Below are positions 1 to 8,317 of a stretch of DNA of 64,000 bases, piece after piece (positions within the stretch are counted from its first letter, which is position 1; every line of letters starts with the position of its first letter). The stretch comes from Nocardioides sp. Soil797 (lineage in GTDB: Bacteria; Actinomycetota; Actinomycetes; Propionibacteriales; Nocardioidaceae): contig LMSR01000011.1 in assembly GCA_001429555.1 (NCBI GenBank), positions 187,462 to 251,461 on the forward strand, read 5' to 3'. The notes beneath the pieces were generated by a model. That model was not told the origin of the DNA. It searched no databases and was given only the letters and a program-made list of their open reading frames with translations. Made by a program: the position numbers and the translations under genes.

Positions 1-411
1 GAGCTGGTCGCCGACGGCCAGGTGAAGCTGGCGCACGGCAACGTCGACCACCTGACCGAGCACACCGTCGTGCTCGAGGACGGCACCGAGCTCGAGGCCG
101 ACCTGGTCGTCTACGCGACCGGCTACGGCTCGATGAACGGGTGGGCCGCCGACCTGATCAGCCAGGAGGTCGCCGACAAGGTCGGCAAGGTGTGGGGGCT
201 GGGCTCGGAGACCACGAAGGACCCCGGTCCCTGGGAGGGCGAGCAGCGCAACATGTGGAAGCCGACCCAGCAGGAGAACCTGTGGTTCCACGGCGGCAAC
301 CTGCACCAGTCACGGCACTACTCGCTCTACCTGGCGTTGCAGCTGAAGGCTCGGCAGGTCGGCATCGACACTCCCGTGCACCGGTTGGCCGAGGTGCACC
401 ACACCAGCTGA
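1..411 (+). CDS. Flavin-containing monooxygenase, C-terminal part (cut by window start)
   Basis: The reading frame is open from base 1 and ends in TGA at 411, so only the last 136 residues are present. The segment carries LVVYATGY, the ATGY signature that follows the NADPH-binding domain in class B flavoprotein monooxygenases (FMO / Baeyer-Villiger family). The end (HGGNLHQSRHYSLYLALQLK) is also typical of bacterial FMO-like enzymes annotated as putative flavoprotein involved in K+ transport. It is expected to be a cytosolic FAD/NADPH enzyme oxygenating an unknown organic substrate. The FAD and NADPH GxGxxG motifs lie upstream of the window, so the subfamily cannot be fixed. Confidence 0.8.
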   Translation, partial: ELVADGQVKLAHGNVDHLTEHTVVLEDGTELEADLVVYATGYGSMNGWAADLISQEVADKVGKVWGLGSETTKDPGPWEGEQRNMWKPTQQENLWFHGGNLHQSRHYSLYLALQLKARQVGIDTPVHRLAEVHHTS

Positions 412-416
412 CGCCC

Positions 417-532
417 GATAGTCCCTGACGTTCCGGTCCTCCGATTGCGATAGTCCCTGACGTTCCGGTCCTCGCAAGGACCGGAACGTCAGGGACTATC
501 CGTCGATGGGGACCGAAACGTCAGGGAGTATC
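417..532. repeat. Symmetrical intergenic repeat: two direct and two inverted copies of a 24-nt unit
   Basis: A 24-nt unit beginning GATAGTCCCTGACG occurs at 417-440 and again, identical, at 449-472. A 4-nt loop (473-476) is followed by its perfect inverted copy at 477-500 and an imperfect inverted copy at 509-532. Units on each side are separated by 8 nt, so the locus reads F-8-F-4-R-8-R. The inner pair alone can form a 24-bp perfect hairpin. It starts 5 nt after the monooxygenase stop and ends 10 nt from the stop of the convergent membrane-protein gene, so it probably acts as a bidirectional terminator, though there is no T-tract. Confidence 0.9.
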
Positions 533-542
533 GAGGGAAGGG

Positions 543-902
543 TCAGGCAGCGTGCGCCGAGGACCAGAAGATCGCGACGCCGACGTTGACCAGGGTCAGC
601 GCGAAGATGCCGCAGAAGAGGCCCGCGGAGATCTTGGGCTTGCGCAGGTTGGCCATCACCAGGGCGAGGATGACCAGGCCGATGACCAGCTTCACACCGA
701 TCTTCGCGTGGTTGACGTCGCCGTCCCCAGCCTCGAGGACGCCGGTCAGCGCCAGACCGGCCAGGAACGCGGTGCCGGCACCGTCACGCATGAGGCCGTT
801 GACCGACTTGTCGGCGCTGCGGGCCTGCACGAGGAGGCCGCCGAAGAGTGCCGCGAAGCCGAGGAGGTGCACGAAGAGCAGAACCTGCCGCAGGATGTCC
901 AT
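543..902 (-). CDS. Small four-helix integral membrane protein, function unknown
   Basis: This 119-residue protein is almost entirely hydrophobic, with about four predicted membrane helices (roughly residues 5-25, 45-57, 67-86 and 93-115). The loop DGDVNHAKIGVK lies between helices 2 and 3, and the end is WSSAHAA. I do not recognise a catalytic motif. Proteins of this shape are common in actinobacteria as conserved hypothetical membrane proteins. It lies convergent to the upstream monooxygenase across a palindromic repeat and is transcribed in the same direction as the stress-protein gene behind it. The start is the only ATG giving a full first helix. Confidence 0.7.
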   Translation of the reverse strand: MDILRQVLLFVHLLGFAALFGGLLVQARSADKSVNGLMRDGAGTAFLAGLALTGVLEAGDGDVNHAKIGVKLVIGLVILALVMANLRKPKISAGLFCGIFALTLVNVGVAIFWSSAHAA

Positions 903-965
903 GCCCGGATGCTATCCGGCACTGCGGACGGCCGGCCTCCCCGGCCGCACGTCACGTGGCCGGGC

Positions 966-1643
966 TCACTTCTTGGCGTTGGTCCCCTTGGCAGCCGTCT
1001 TCTTGGCCGGCGCCTTCCTGGTCGCGGTCGCCGTTGTGGAGGCCGCCTTCTTGACAGCAGTCTTCTTCGCGGCGGCCGCAGTGCCTGAGCTCGCCTTCTT
1101 GGCCGGCGCCTTCTTGGCGGGCGGCTTCTTGTGGGTCATCTTCGCGGCAGCCTTCTTGGCCGCGTCGCGAGTTGAGCCACGCGACTTCTTCGCCGGGCGT
1201 ACGACGAGCACCGGGCACGGCGCGTAGTGCTGCACGCGCTGGGCCGTGCTGCCCATCAACACGGTGTCGCTCAGGCCGCGTCCACCGGCTGCGATCACGA
1301 CCAGCCCGGCGCCGTACTGCTTGGCTGCCTTGATGATCTCGCTGCCCGGTGACCCACCACGGATCCGCTTGTGCACCTTGCCCTCCCAGCCATCGAAGAC
1401 GGCTGCGATCGCATCGACGGCATCGGTTGCGGCCTGGCGCGCCGAGGGGTCCTCCCCCGGAGCCTTCTGCGACTTCGACTTCGGTGACAGGTCACTGGCG
1501 AACCCGACCGCAGCCAGTGGGCGGATCACGGCGACGATCGAGATCTCGGTGATCTTCTTCGGGTCGGCGAACGACTTGAACTGCTTGGCCGCGGTCAGGG
1601 ACTGGCGCGAACCATCCGTTGCGATGACGACGTGCATGCTCAC
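966..1643 (-). CDS. Universal stress protein with lysine/alanine-rich histone H1-like tail
   Basis: Residues 1-150 form a single UspA domain: beta-strand HVVIATDGS at the N-terminus and the ATP-binding pattern GGRGLSDTVLMGS followed by PVLVVRP near residue 145. Residues 151-225 are a low-complexity basic tail of repeated AAKK, PAKKA and TAVKK units ending in KGTNAKK, as in bacterial H1-like proteins (HupB tails, Hc1). USP domains bind ATP and act in stress survival; the tail should bind nucleic acid. The GTG start at 1643 has GGGAG 5 nt upstream; an in-frame ATG lies two codons later (1637). The next gene on this strand upstream is the response regulator, 128 bp away. Confidence 0.85.
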   Translation of the reverse strand: MSMHVVIATDGSRQSLTAAKQFKSFADPKKITEISIVAVIRPLAAVGFASDLSPKSKSQKAPGEDPSARQAATDAVDAIAAVFDGWEGKVHKRIRGGSPGSEIIKAAKQYGAGLVVIAAGGRGLSDTVLMGSTAQRVQHYAPCPVLVVRPAKKSRGSTRDAAKKAAAKMTHKKPPAKKAPAKKASSGTAAAAKKTAVKKAASTTATATRKAPAKKTAAKGTNAKK

Positions 1644-1771
1644 TCACGCTCCCGTGCTGGGGGTAGGTGCAACTCATCGCACCGTGAAGAGACCCGATTG
1701 TCAATCAACCGCGCAGGCAGTACGCCGACCAACTCGACGTGGCCTCGATCGTCGCGGCAGGCAAGGACTCG

Positions 1772-2416
1772 TCAGAGGAGGCGACGGTCCGAGGCCCAAC
1801 GGGTGAGCTCGTGACGCGAGGAGAGCTGCAGCTTGCGCAAGACCGACGACATGTGGGTCTCCACGGTCTTCACCGAGATGAACAGTTCCTTGGCGACTTC
1901 CTTGTAGGCGTAGCCGCGGGCGATCAGCCGCATCACCTCCCGCTCCCGCTCGGTCAAGCGGTCGAGGTCCTCGTCGACCGCGGCCACCTCGATGGACCCG
2001 GCGAAGGCGTCCAGCACGAAGCCGGCCAGGCGCGGTGAGAACACTGCGTCGCCCTCGCTGACCCGTTTGATGGCGGCGACCAGCTCGGGCCCGGTGATGG
2101 TCTTGGTGACATAGCCGCGCGCGCCGCCACGGATGGTGCCGATCACGTCCTCGGCGGCATCACTGACGCTGAGCGCGAGGAACTTGGTGTCGCCGTGGCC
2201 GAGCTGCCGCATCACTTCGATGCCTCCCCCGCCGGGAAGGTGCACGTCGAGGAGTACGACGTCGGGCCGGTGCTCGCGGATCACGGCAACCGCCGTGGGC
2301 ACGTCCTCGGCATCCGCGACGATGTCGAGGACACCTGGCGCCGCTGCGCTCTGCAGCTCGGCGCGCACCCCCGCGCGGAACATGGCGTGATCGTCGACGA
2401 TGACAACCTTGGTCAC
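1772..2416 (-). CDS. NarL/LuxR-family response regulator of the PspC-linked two-component system
   Basis: This is a 214-residue regulator. The receiver domain covers residues 1-120, with acidic pocket D8/D9 and phospho-acceptor D57 in VVLLDVHL. The C-terminal LuxR-type helix-turn-helix covers about 145-210 (LTEREREVMRLIARG ... SVKTVETHMSSVLRKL). It is activated by the kinase encoded immediately upstream on the same strand; the two genes overlap in an ATGA (2413-2416), implying translational coupling. Pairing with PspC-domain membrane proteins points to control of an envelope-stress response (Lia/Psp type). The target promoter is probably the divergent PspC operon at 3823; that is inference. 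Confidence 0.93.
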   Translation of the reverse strand: MTKVVIVDDHAMFRAGVRAELQSAAAPGVLDIVADAEDVPTAVAVIREHRPDVVLLDVHLPGGGGIEVMRQLGHGDTKFLALSVSDAAEDVIGTIRGGARGYVTKTITGPELVAAIKRVSEGDAVFSPRLAGFVLDAFAGSIEVAAVDEDLDRLTEREREVMRLIARGYAYKEVAKELFISVKTVETHMSSVLRKLQLSSRHELTRWASDRRLL

Positions 2417-3678
2417 GACTTCTCCTCCTGCAGTGGCATGCGCAGCACCACTTCGGTGCCCACGTCGGGTGTGCTCCGGATCTGTGCGGAGCCACCGTGT
2501 CGTTCCATCCGGGCCACGATGCTGCCACGGACTCCTTGCCTGTCCTCGGCCATCGACTCCGGGTCGAAGCCCACGCCGCGGTCCTTGACGAAGATCTCGA
2601 CCGCCGACGGCGACACCTCGGCGTACACGTCGAGCCGCCCGGTGCCGGCGTGCTTGGCGGCGTTCGTCATCGCCTCACGGGTGGCGTGCACGATTGGCGA
2701 GACCGCTTCGGTGACCGGGGTGTCGCCGACCGTGACAGTCTCCACGGTCACCGACCAGGCGTCCTCGATCTCGGCGGTCAGGGCTCGCAGCGAGGACGCG
2801 AGCGACTCGCTCTCGGCCTTGTTCTCCGAGAAGAGCCAGGTGCGCAGGTCGCGCTCCTGGGCCCGCGCCAGCCGGGCCACAGCGGACGGGTCGTTGGCGT
2901 TGTTCTGGATGAGCGCCAGGGTCTGCAGCACCGAGTCGTGCAGGTGCGCGGCCACGTCGGCGCGTTCCTGGCTGCGGACGCGCTCGGCGCGCTCCTCGCC
3001 CAGGTCGGCGGCGAGTCGGAACACCCACGGCCCCAGCACCAGTGCCAGGCCGAGGACACCGAGCAGGCTGGCGATCACGATCTCGCGGGCCAGGTGGACG
3101 CCGCCGCTGGTCAGCGCGAAGACCCCGAGCCCGCCCAGGATCAGGGCCCCGCCGGCGAAGATGCGGGCGTACGACGCCCAGGTGCCGCTGCCGAACAGGG
3201 CACGAACCGGGTCGACCTTCTCCGAGGAGTTCAGCCACCGTTCCCGTTGTGCCTCGTCGGCCTGGCGCCAGATCAGGGCGACACCGACGATGCCGAGCAC
3301 GATCGGCCAGAAGAGCGCCCCGCGGCCGAAGACCGAGTCGACCATGATCACGATGCCGAAGGCCAACGCCCCCAACGCGATCGTCGGGCCCACGTCGACC
3401 ATCCGGCGAGTCCGCCCGGGGCGTTTTCCGGTCCGTCGCGCCGAGGCCAGGCCGGGAGCCTCATCGCTGAACCGCTCGTCGGTCGGCAGCACCATCCACA
3501 GGCCGGCGTACAACGCGATGCCCATGCCGCCCAGGGCCGCGCTGAGGATGAACCCGACGCGGACCCAGATCACGGGCACGTCGAGGTGGCGAGCCAGTCC
3601 CGCAGCAACGCCACCGAGGTAGTTGTCGGTGGAGTCGCGGGTGGCCCGTCGTACCTCGAGGGGGGCAGGGTTCGTCAT
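2413..3678 (-). CDS. Membrane sensor histidine kinase with N-terminal PspC domain
   Basis: This 421-residue kinase starts with a PspC domain (about 8-65, NYLGGVAAGLARHLDV ... YAGLWMVLP). Further membrane segments follow at about 97-137 and 170-218. A HisKA_3 dimerisation helix contains AHLHDSVLQTLALIQ with likely phospho-His 247, and an HATPase domain follows (N-box REAMTNAAKHAG, G-box DRGVGFD). PspC-type kinases sense cell-envelope perturbation. It is divergently transcribed from three more PspC or membrane genes and co-translated with its regulator. The start at 3678 gives the complete PspC domain. Confidence 0.93.
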   Translation of the reverse strand: MTNPAPLEVRRATRDSTDNYLGGVAAGLARHLDVPVIWVRVGFILSAALGGMGIALYAGLWMVLPTDERFSDEAPGLASARRTGKRPGRTRRMVDVGPTIALGALAFGIVIMVDSVFGRGALFWPIVLGIVGVALIWRQADEAQRERWLNSSEKVDPVRALFGSGTWASYARIFAGGALILGGLGVFALTSGGVHLAREIVIASLLGVLGLALVLGPWVFRLAADLGEERAERVRSQERADVAAHLHDSVLQTLALIQNNANDPSAVARLARAQERDLRTWLFSENKAESESLASSLRALTAEIEDAWSVTVETVTVGDTPVTEAVSPIVHATREAMTNAAKHAGTGRLDVYAEVSPSAVEIFVKDRGVGFDPESMAEDRQGVRGSIVARMERHGGSAQIRSTPDVGTEVVLRMPLQEEKS

Positions 3679-3822
3679 CGTGCCTCAATCGTCACACAAC
3701 GCGCGCAGGCGAACCATGAGGCAGACCCCTGACCCACCCCTGAGGCGCAGTCGCCGAAAGGACACGAGAATCAGGGTTGTTCCCGATGGTGCGCGAACGG
3801 CGCAGGCGTCAGGCTTGGTGAC
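3679..3822. promoter_or_regulatory. Divergent promoter region between the kinase gene and the PspC operon
   Basis: These 144 bp separate two divergent starts (3678 on minus, 3823 on plus), so both promoters must lie here. I see no clear -10/-35 pair or strong palindrome. The near-repeat CCTGACCC / CCTGAGGC around 3727-3745 is the only visible local structure. Autoregulation by the adjacent response regulator would act here if it follows the usual Lia/Psp pattern. Confidence 0.5.
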
Positions 3823-5202
3823 ATGAACGAGAACTCCACCACCGAGGGCCCCGAGCCCTACGGCCCGCAGCCGCAACCCGGCGCCGGTCCGACCGCCTCC
3901 ACCGGGTACGCCGACCCGGCCGACCAGCAGGGTCCGCGGGTCACCGGCGAGCAGATGCGTGACCTGGCCAGCCTGCGCCGCAGCTCCTACGACCGCCATG
4001 TCGCCGGAGTCGCCGGAGGCCTGGGTCGACACCTCGACGTCGACCCCGTCATCCTGCGGGTCGCGTTCGTGGTGCTGACGTTCTTCGGTGGTGCCGGGCT
4101 GATCATCTACATCGCCTGCTGGCTGATCGTTCCCGACGACACCGGCAGTCGAGCCACCATCCACCTCGACGACCGTTCGCGCAACGTGGCGTTGATCGGC
4201 GTCGGCATCCTGGCCGGCCTCGCGCTCATCGGGGACGCCTGGGGCCCGGGTTGGTTCCCGTGGCCACTGTTCGTGGTCGGACTGATCGCCTGGGTCTTCC
4301 TCTCCCGCAAGGACCGCCGTGCGGGAGCGAACCAGGGCGGCAACTGGGCGCCGTACGCCGCGCCGGGGCAGGCTCCCGGCTGGGTGCCCGGTCCCGCCGC
4401 ACCGGCTGGATCCGCCCCCACGAGTGCCCCTTCGTCGCCGTACGCCGACACCACGGCCACCCAGCCCGGCGCACCCGCCGCAACCACCGCGCCGTACGCC
4501 GCCGCGGGTGCACCGTTCCAGACCGGAGGCCACGGCGCGATGCCGCCGACCGCACCGATGATGACGCCCCCGCGTCCGCTGCCGCCACTCCCCCCGCGCA
4601 ACCCCCGCAAGCGTGGACCGATCCTCTTCTGGTTCACCCTGGCCCTGACCGGGTTGTCGTTGGGCGTGCTCGGCATCTTCGACATGGCCGGCGCCGGCGT
4701 CACCGACTCGGCCTACCCGGCCCTCGCCCTCGGCGTGATCTCGGTGATGCTGCTGGTGGGAGCGTTCTTCGGACGCGCCGGCGGGCTGATCTTCATCGGT
4801 CTGGTCACCGCCCTGGTCCTCGGCGGCAGCACGATCGCCGCCCGCTGGGAGGGCAGTGACATCAACGAGACCCCGACCTCGTCGAGCCAGCTGAATTCGT
4901 CCTACGACATCGAGGCCGGAGAGATGGATCTCGACCTGACCCAGATCCGCGACCTCGACGCCCTCGACGGCCGCACCCTGGACCTTCGCGCCGAGGTCGG
5001 CAGCATCGAGGTGATCGTCCCTCGTGACCTCCACGTCTCGGTCGACAGCACTGTCGAGATCGGACAAATCACCCTCTTCGGCAAGGGAACCGGCGGCCTC
5101 GACCTCAGCCTGAGCCACAGCAACAGTGGTGTCGCCGAAAGACCCCACCTGCAGATCAACACCGACATCGAGCTCGGAGAAGTGAAGGTGATCAGGAAAT
5201 GA
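3823..5202 (+). CDS. PspC-domain membrane protein with LiaF-like C-terminal domain
   Basis: This is a 459-residue protein. A Pro/Gly-rich cytoplasmic leader (1-45) precedes a PspC domain (about 52-112, SSYDRHVAGVAGGLGRHLDV ... YIACWLIVPDD). A membrane pair lies near 125-160, followed by a long Ala/Pro/Gly linker and a second group of membrane helices (about 265-350). The C-terminal beta-rich region (about 375-459, with EVGSIEVIVPRDLHVSVDSTVEIGQI) resembles the LiaF / YvqF cell-wall-active antibiotic response domain. It probably senses or buffers envelope stress with the neighbouring kinase. Its stop overlaps the start of the next gene by 4 bp (ATGA). Confidence 0.88.
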   Translation: MNENSTTEGPEPYGPQPQPGAGPTASTGYADPADQQGPRVTGEQMRDLASLRRSSYDRHVAGVAGGLGRHLDVDPVILRVAFVVLTFFGGAGLIIYIACWLIVPDDTGSRATIHLDDRSRNVALIGVGILAGLALIGDAWGPGWFPWPLFVVGLIAWVFLSRKDRRAGANQGGNWAPYAAPGQAPGWVPGPAAPAGSAPTSAPSSPYADTTATQPGAPAATTAPYAAAGAPFQTGGHGAMPPTAPMMTPPRPLPPLPPRNPRKRGPILFWFTLALTGLSLGVLGIFDMAGAGVTDSAYPALALGVISVMLLVGAFFGRAGGLIFIGLVTALVLGGSTIAARWEGSDINETPTSSSQLNSSYDIEAGEMDLDLTQIRDLDALDGRTLDLRAEVGSIEVIVPRDLHVSVDSTVEIGQITLFGKGTGGLDLSLSHSNSGVAERPHLQINTDIELGEVKVIRK

Positions 5203-5612
5203 GCACCTACGCCACCAACCCGGAAGGCACCACCGTGAACAGCGCCATCGACTCGGGCCGTCACCCGATCAACACCGGTCACCTGGTGATGGGCCTGGTC
5301 TTCGCCGGACTCGTCGGCATCTGGGCACTCGTGATGGGCGACGTGGTCGCCGACGACGACATCCGCTGGCTGCTGCCGATCCCGTGGGTGGCCGGCGGCG
5401 CGATCGGCCTGGCCGCGGCGACTTATGCCAACGTGCGCTCCCGGCGTACGGCGTCCGCCGGCTCGACCCCCGAATCCCCCGAGGTCGACGGCGCGTCCAC
5501 ACCCGAGACGAGCCGGACCGACGCACCCATCTGGTCCACCGACGCGGACGACACCGAAGTCATCCACTCGTCCGAGACCAACGACACCGATCCCACTGAG
5601 GAGATCCGATGA
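5199..5612 (+). CDS. Two-helix membrane protein in the PspC operon, function unknown
   Basis: This 137-residue protein has two hydrophobic segments (about 28-48 and 59-78: GHLVMGLVFAGLVGIWALVMG and WLLPIPWVAGGAIGLAAATYA) and an acidic, Thr/Ser-rich C-terminal tail. No catalytic motif is visible. It overlaps both neighbours by ATGA (5199-5202 and 5609-5612), so the three genes are a translationally coupled operon. A short membrane adaptor between two PspC proteins is the most that can be inferred. Confidence 0.75.
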   Translation: MSTYATNPEGTTVNSAIDSGRHPINTGHLVMGLVFAGLVGIWALVMGDVVADDDIRWLLPIPWVAGGAIGLAAATYANVRSRRTASAGSTPESPEVDGASTPETSRTDAPIWSTDADDTEVIHSSETNDTDPTEEIR

Positions 5613-5815
5613 ACAACTACTCAGCTTCCGCTCCCAAGCGCCTCACCCGCAGCCGCGACAACCAGATGATCGGCGGTGTCTGCGCGGGGCTGGCCGACTA
5701 CTTCGGCCTCGACGTCACCCTGGTCCGGGTGCTGGTCGTGGTCGGCACCGTGCTCGGCCTCGGCTCGCTGATCATCGCCTACATCGCCGGTTGGATCTTG
5801 ATCCCCAAGGAATGA
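5609..5815 (+). CDS. Stand-alone PspC-domain protein
   Basis: This 68-residue protein is essentially one PspC domain: a basic leader (KRLTRSRDNQ), the amphipathic GVCAGLADYFGLDVTLVRV, and one membrane helix ending GWILIPKE. Its length matches minimal PspC proteins of actinobacteria and of the E. coli psp operon. It is the third PspC domain within 3.4 kb (kinase, LiaF-like protein, this one). It is coupled by ATGA to the preceding gene and followed by a strong hairpin. Confidence 0.92.
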   Translation: MNNYSASAPKRLTRSRDNQMIGGVCAGLADYFGLDVTLVRVLVVVGTVLGLGSLIIAYIAGWILIPKE

Positions 5816-5842
5816 GCCGGGCATCGACCGAGAGTGCCCTCT

Positions 5843-5894
5843 CTCAGTGGTGGCCCAGCACTGTCATTCGCATGACGGCTGGGCCACCACTGAG
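5843..5894. terminator. Bidirectional hairpin terminator
   Basis: CTCAGTGGTGGCCCAG (5843-5858) and CTGGGCCACCACTGAG (5879-5894) are perfect 16-bp inverted arms. The 20-nt loop itself contains a small GTCAT/ATGAC stem. It lies between the convergent stops at 5815 and 5907 and has no T-tract. Confidence 0.85.
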
Positions 5895-5906
5895 TCGTTC
5901 AGAGAC

Positions 5907-7124
5907 TCAGCCGAAGATTGCGTTGGCCCACTCGGGGTGGTCGATGAACGGGTTCCGGTTGTGCTGGAACTGCTCGAAGATCACGTCGTTGCGGTGCTTC
6001 TCGAACGCACTGGGCGGGTCCTGGGCATTCCACTCGAGCAGCACCGACAGCTTGCCGATGTAGGGGGCGGAGCCGTTGCTCACCTGGTCGTTGGGCTCCA
6101 GGTTGGGCCAGCCATCGTTGCCCTCGTAGCGGATCGCCATGTAGAGAATCATCCGAGCCACGTCGCCCTTGACCGCGTCCGGCGGCTCGAAGGAGTCCGC
6201 GTCGGTCGCGCATCCGGAGCACTCGCTGACCGTGCCGCCACCGTTGTCGAAGTCCTTGTTGCCACGCGTCGAGTTCACCGAGACATCGGTGGGACGCAGG
6301 TGGTGGATGTCGGTGCCGGGCCCGGTCGCCGTGCCGAAGTCGCCGTGGGACTTGGCCCAGACGTGCTCCCGGTTCCAGTCGTCGGGGTTGCCGCCGTTGG
6401 TGGACTTGGCCTGCGAGCGGGCCGAGTAGAGAAGGATGACGTTGTTGGCGTTGTTCGGATCCTCGTCGGTCTCCTTCAACGCGTCCCAGACCTGGCTGTA
6501 GGACAGCTTCGTCTGCACCGAGATGATCGTGTGCAGGCTGTTGCGCAACTCGGTTCCGGTCTTGCCGAGCGCGTCGGCGTAGTAGTCGTCGCTCTCCCCG
6601 TCACCGGGCGGCGGGTCCTCCGGGTCGGGGTCCGGGTCCGGGTCGGAACCGACCGCGCTGAAGGCGGTCGGCGACTTCAGCCCCGGGTGGGAGAAGTACG
6701 CCGCCAAGGCGCCGGTCACGTCGACCTGCTGCCCCATCAGCGTCGGGTTCGACTGCAGCCCCCACTGCGTGCGGAACTGCGACGGGACCTGCACGTAGAT
6801 CATCTTGGAGGTGTCGGTCTCCCCTGCGGAGTCGGCGAGCGCGACGGCGTAGTCGCTGGGGAAGTTGGACGTGACCACCGTGCTTGTAGCCGTGGGTTGC
6901 CCGACCAGGTAGCCGCGGACCGTGCCGGAGCCGGACTGCTGGGCGATCGCCTGAGCGACGGTCAGCGGAGCGGCCATCGACGTGTCCAGCGCGACTGCTG
7001 GCGGAGGCCCGTGGGCAGCGGTCGCCTGCGCGGAGGCTGCTTGCGCGTTCGGTTGGAGCCAGGCGGCCACGAAGGCAATGACGATGAGGACTGCTGTCCT
7101 GCGTATCCCGAGAGTGAGTGTCAT
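5907..7124 (-). CDS. Secreted endonuclease I family nuclease
   Basis: This is a 405-residue protein. The signal peptide covers about 1-30 (IRRTAVLIVIAFVAAWL ... AQAAS). An N-terminal OB-fold-like domain (about 50-165) precedes an Asp/Pro-rich linker (SDPDPDPDPEDPPPGD). The C-terminal endonuclease I domain shows NREHVWAKSHGDFG, DIHHLRPTD and NSTRGNKDFDN, the His/Asn metal-dependent site of BsnA/YurI-type extracellular nucleases. It should degrade DNA/RNA outside the cell. The ATG at 7124 is chosen because it gives a clean signal peptide and avoids overlapping the phosphodiesterase gene behind it (stop at 7163). The next upstream ATG (7181) would add 19 residues. Confidence 0.9.
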   Translation of the reverse strand: MTLTLGIRRTAVLIVIAFVAAWLQPNAQAASAQATAAHGPPPAVALDTSMAAPLTVAQAIAQQSGSGTVRGYLVGQPTATSTVVTSNFPSDYAVALADSAGETDTSKMIYVQVPSQFRTQWGLQSNPTLMGQQVDVTGALAAYFSHPGLKSPTAFSAVGSDPDPDPDPEDPPPGDGESDDYYADALGKTGTELRNSLHTIISVQTKLSYSQVWDALKETDEDPNNANNVILLYSARSQAKSTNGGNPDDWNREHVWAKSHGDFGTATGPGTDIHHLRPTDVSVNSTRGNKDFDNGGGTVSECSGCATDADSFEPPDAVKGDVARMILYMAIRYEGNDGWPNLEPNDQVSNGSAPYIGKLSVLLEWNAQDPPSAFEKHRNDVIFEQFQHNRNPFIDHPEWANAIFG

Positions 7125-7162
7125 CCCGACACCCTGCACCTTTTCGGCGCCCACGTCACGCA

Positions 7163-8317
7163 TCACTGCTCGGCAAGCCACTCGTCGCGTGCCTCGACCA
7201 TGGTGTCGCCCTGGTCGGAGAAGACACCGTCGACACCGGCGTCGAAGAACGCCTTGGCCTCCGCGATCGAGTCACCCTTGGCGTTCGGGTCCGTGCCGAT
7301 GCGGAAGTTGGTGGCCATGAACTGGTTCTCGTCGCGCACCGTCCACACGTGCACCGTCAGCCCGGCATCGTGCGCGTCGTCGACCAGGCTCGATGGTTCC
7401 GTCGTGGCACCGGATGCGTCCCGGGGAAGAACCAGGTCCTTCGCGGCGCCCAACCCGTCGGCGTACGTCGCGATCTCGGCGAGTCCTTCCGGGGCGGTCA
7501 GGTCGTCGTAGGTGCGCGGGTCACCGGCGGCGACCAGGTCGGCAGGCGCCCCCGACGCGTCGACCAGCTGGGCCAGGGGCAGCTTCGTGTGCTTGTCGAG
7601 GTCGCGCAGGTTCTCGGTCTCGAAGGACTGGATGATCACCTTCGACTTCGGCTTGTCGAGGTGGTGCTTCTTCAGCGTGCGCAGCAACGGCTCCTCGAGC
7701 GAGAGGTCGATCGAGTCGAAGTAGGTGGGGTGCTTGGTCTCCGGGTAGACACCGATCTCGCGGTGCGTGCGCTTCGACTCCTCACGCACCATGGTCAGCA
7801 CCTCGTCGAGGGTCGGGATCTCGAAGCGGCCGTCGTACCTGGTGTTGTCGGGACGCACCTGCGGCAACCGCTCCTCGGCGCGCAGTGTCTTGAGCTCGGC
7901 GAGGGTGAAGTCCTCGGTGAACCAGCCGGTGATCGGCTTGCCGTCGATGGTCTTGGTGGTCTTCCGATCGGCGAATTCGGGGTGGTCGGCGACGTCGGTG
8001 GTGCCGCCGATCTCGTTCTCGTGGCGGGCCACGAGCACCCCGTCCTTGGTGGAGACGAGGTCGGGCTCGACGTAGTCGACGCCGAGCCGGATGGCGAGGC
8101 GGTAGGACGCCAACGTGTGCTCCGGCCGGTAGCCGGAGGCGCCACGGTGGCCGACGATCAGCGGCTCGTTGGCGCGGTGACCCTTGGCATGCTCGTTGCT
8201 GCTCTGGTTGCGCTGCACCGGCGCGGTGGACGGTTCAGCGGCGGCCGGACCACCCGGTGCCAGCAGGATGGTTGCCGCGAAGGTGATGAGGACTGGTGTT
8301 CCGAGAATTCGCTTCAT
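7163..8317 (-). CDS. Secreted glycerophosphodiester phosphodiesterase (copy 1)
   Basis: This 384-residue GlpQ-type enzyme has a signal peptide (1-27, ITFAATILLAPGGPAAAEP). The GDPD barrel carries VGHRGASGYRPEHT (catalytic HRG and PE), YVEPDLVSTKDGVLVARHENEI (E, D, H) and a C-terminal GVDGVFSDQGD. It hydrolyses glycerophosphodiesters to glycerol-3-phosphate and an alcohol outside the cell, feeding phosphate and glycerol pools (a glpD gene lies at 35.4 kb). It is co-directional with the endonuclease 38 bp downstream. It is clearly paralogous to the protein at 9173-10312, sharing long identical stretches such as TTDVADHPEFAD. Confidence 0.95.
   Translation of the reverse strand: MKRILGTPVLITFAATILLAPGGPAAAEPSTAPVQRNQSSNEHAKGHRANEPLIVGHRGASGYRPEHTLASYRLAIRLGVDYVEPDLVSTKDGVLVARHENEIGGTTDVADHPEFADRKTTKTIDGKPITGWFTEDFTLAELKTLRAEERLPQVRPDNTRYDGRFEIPTLDEVLTMVREESKRTHREIGVYPETKHPTYFDSIDLSLEEPLLRTLKKHHLDKPKSKVIIQSFETENLRDLDKHTKLPLAQLVDASGAPADLVAAGDPRTYDDLTAPEGLAEIATYADGLGAAKDLVLPRDASGATTEPSSLVDDAHDAGLTVHVWTVRDENQFMATNFRIGTDPNAKGDSIAEAKAFFDAGVDGVFSDQGDTMVEARDEWLAEQ

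Noticed and set aside
3685..5148. A 487-codon minus-strand frame over the PspC/LiaF-like gene
   Set aside because: Runs of Gly/Arg/Glu and no recognisable motif; the plus-strand gene explains the sequence.
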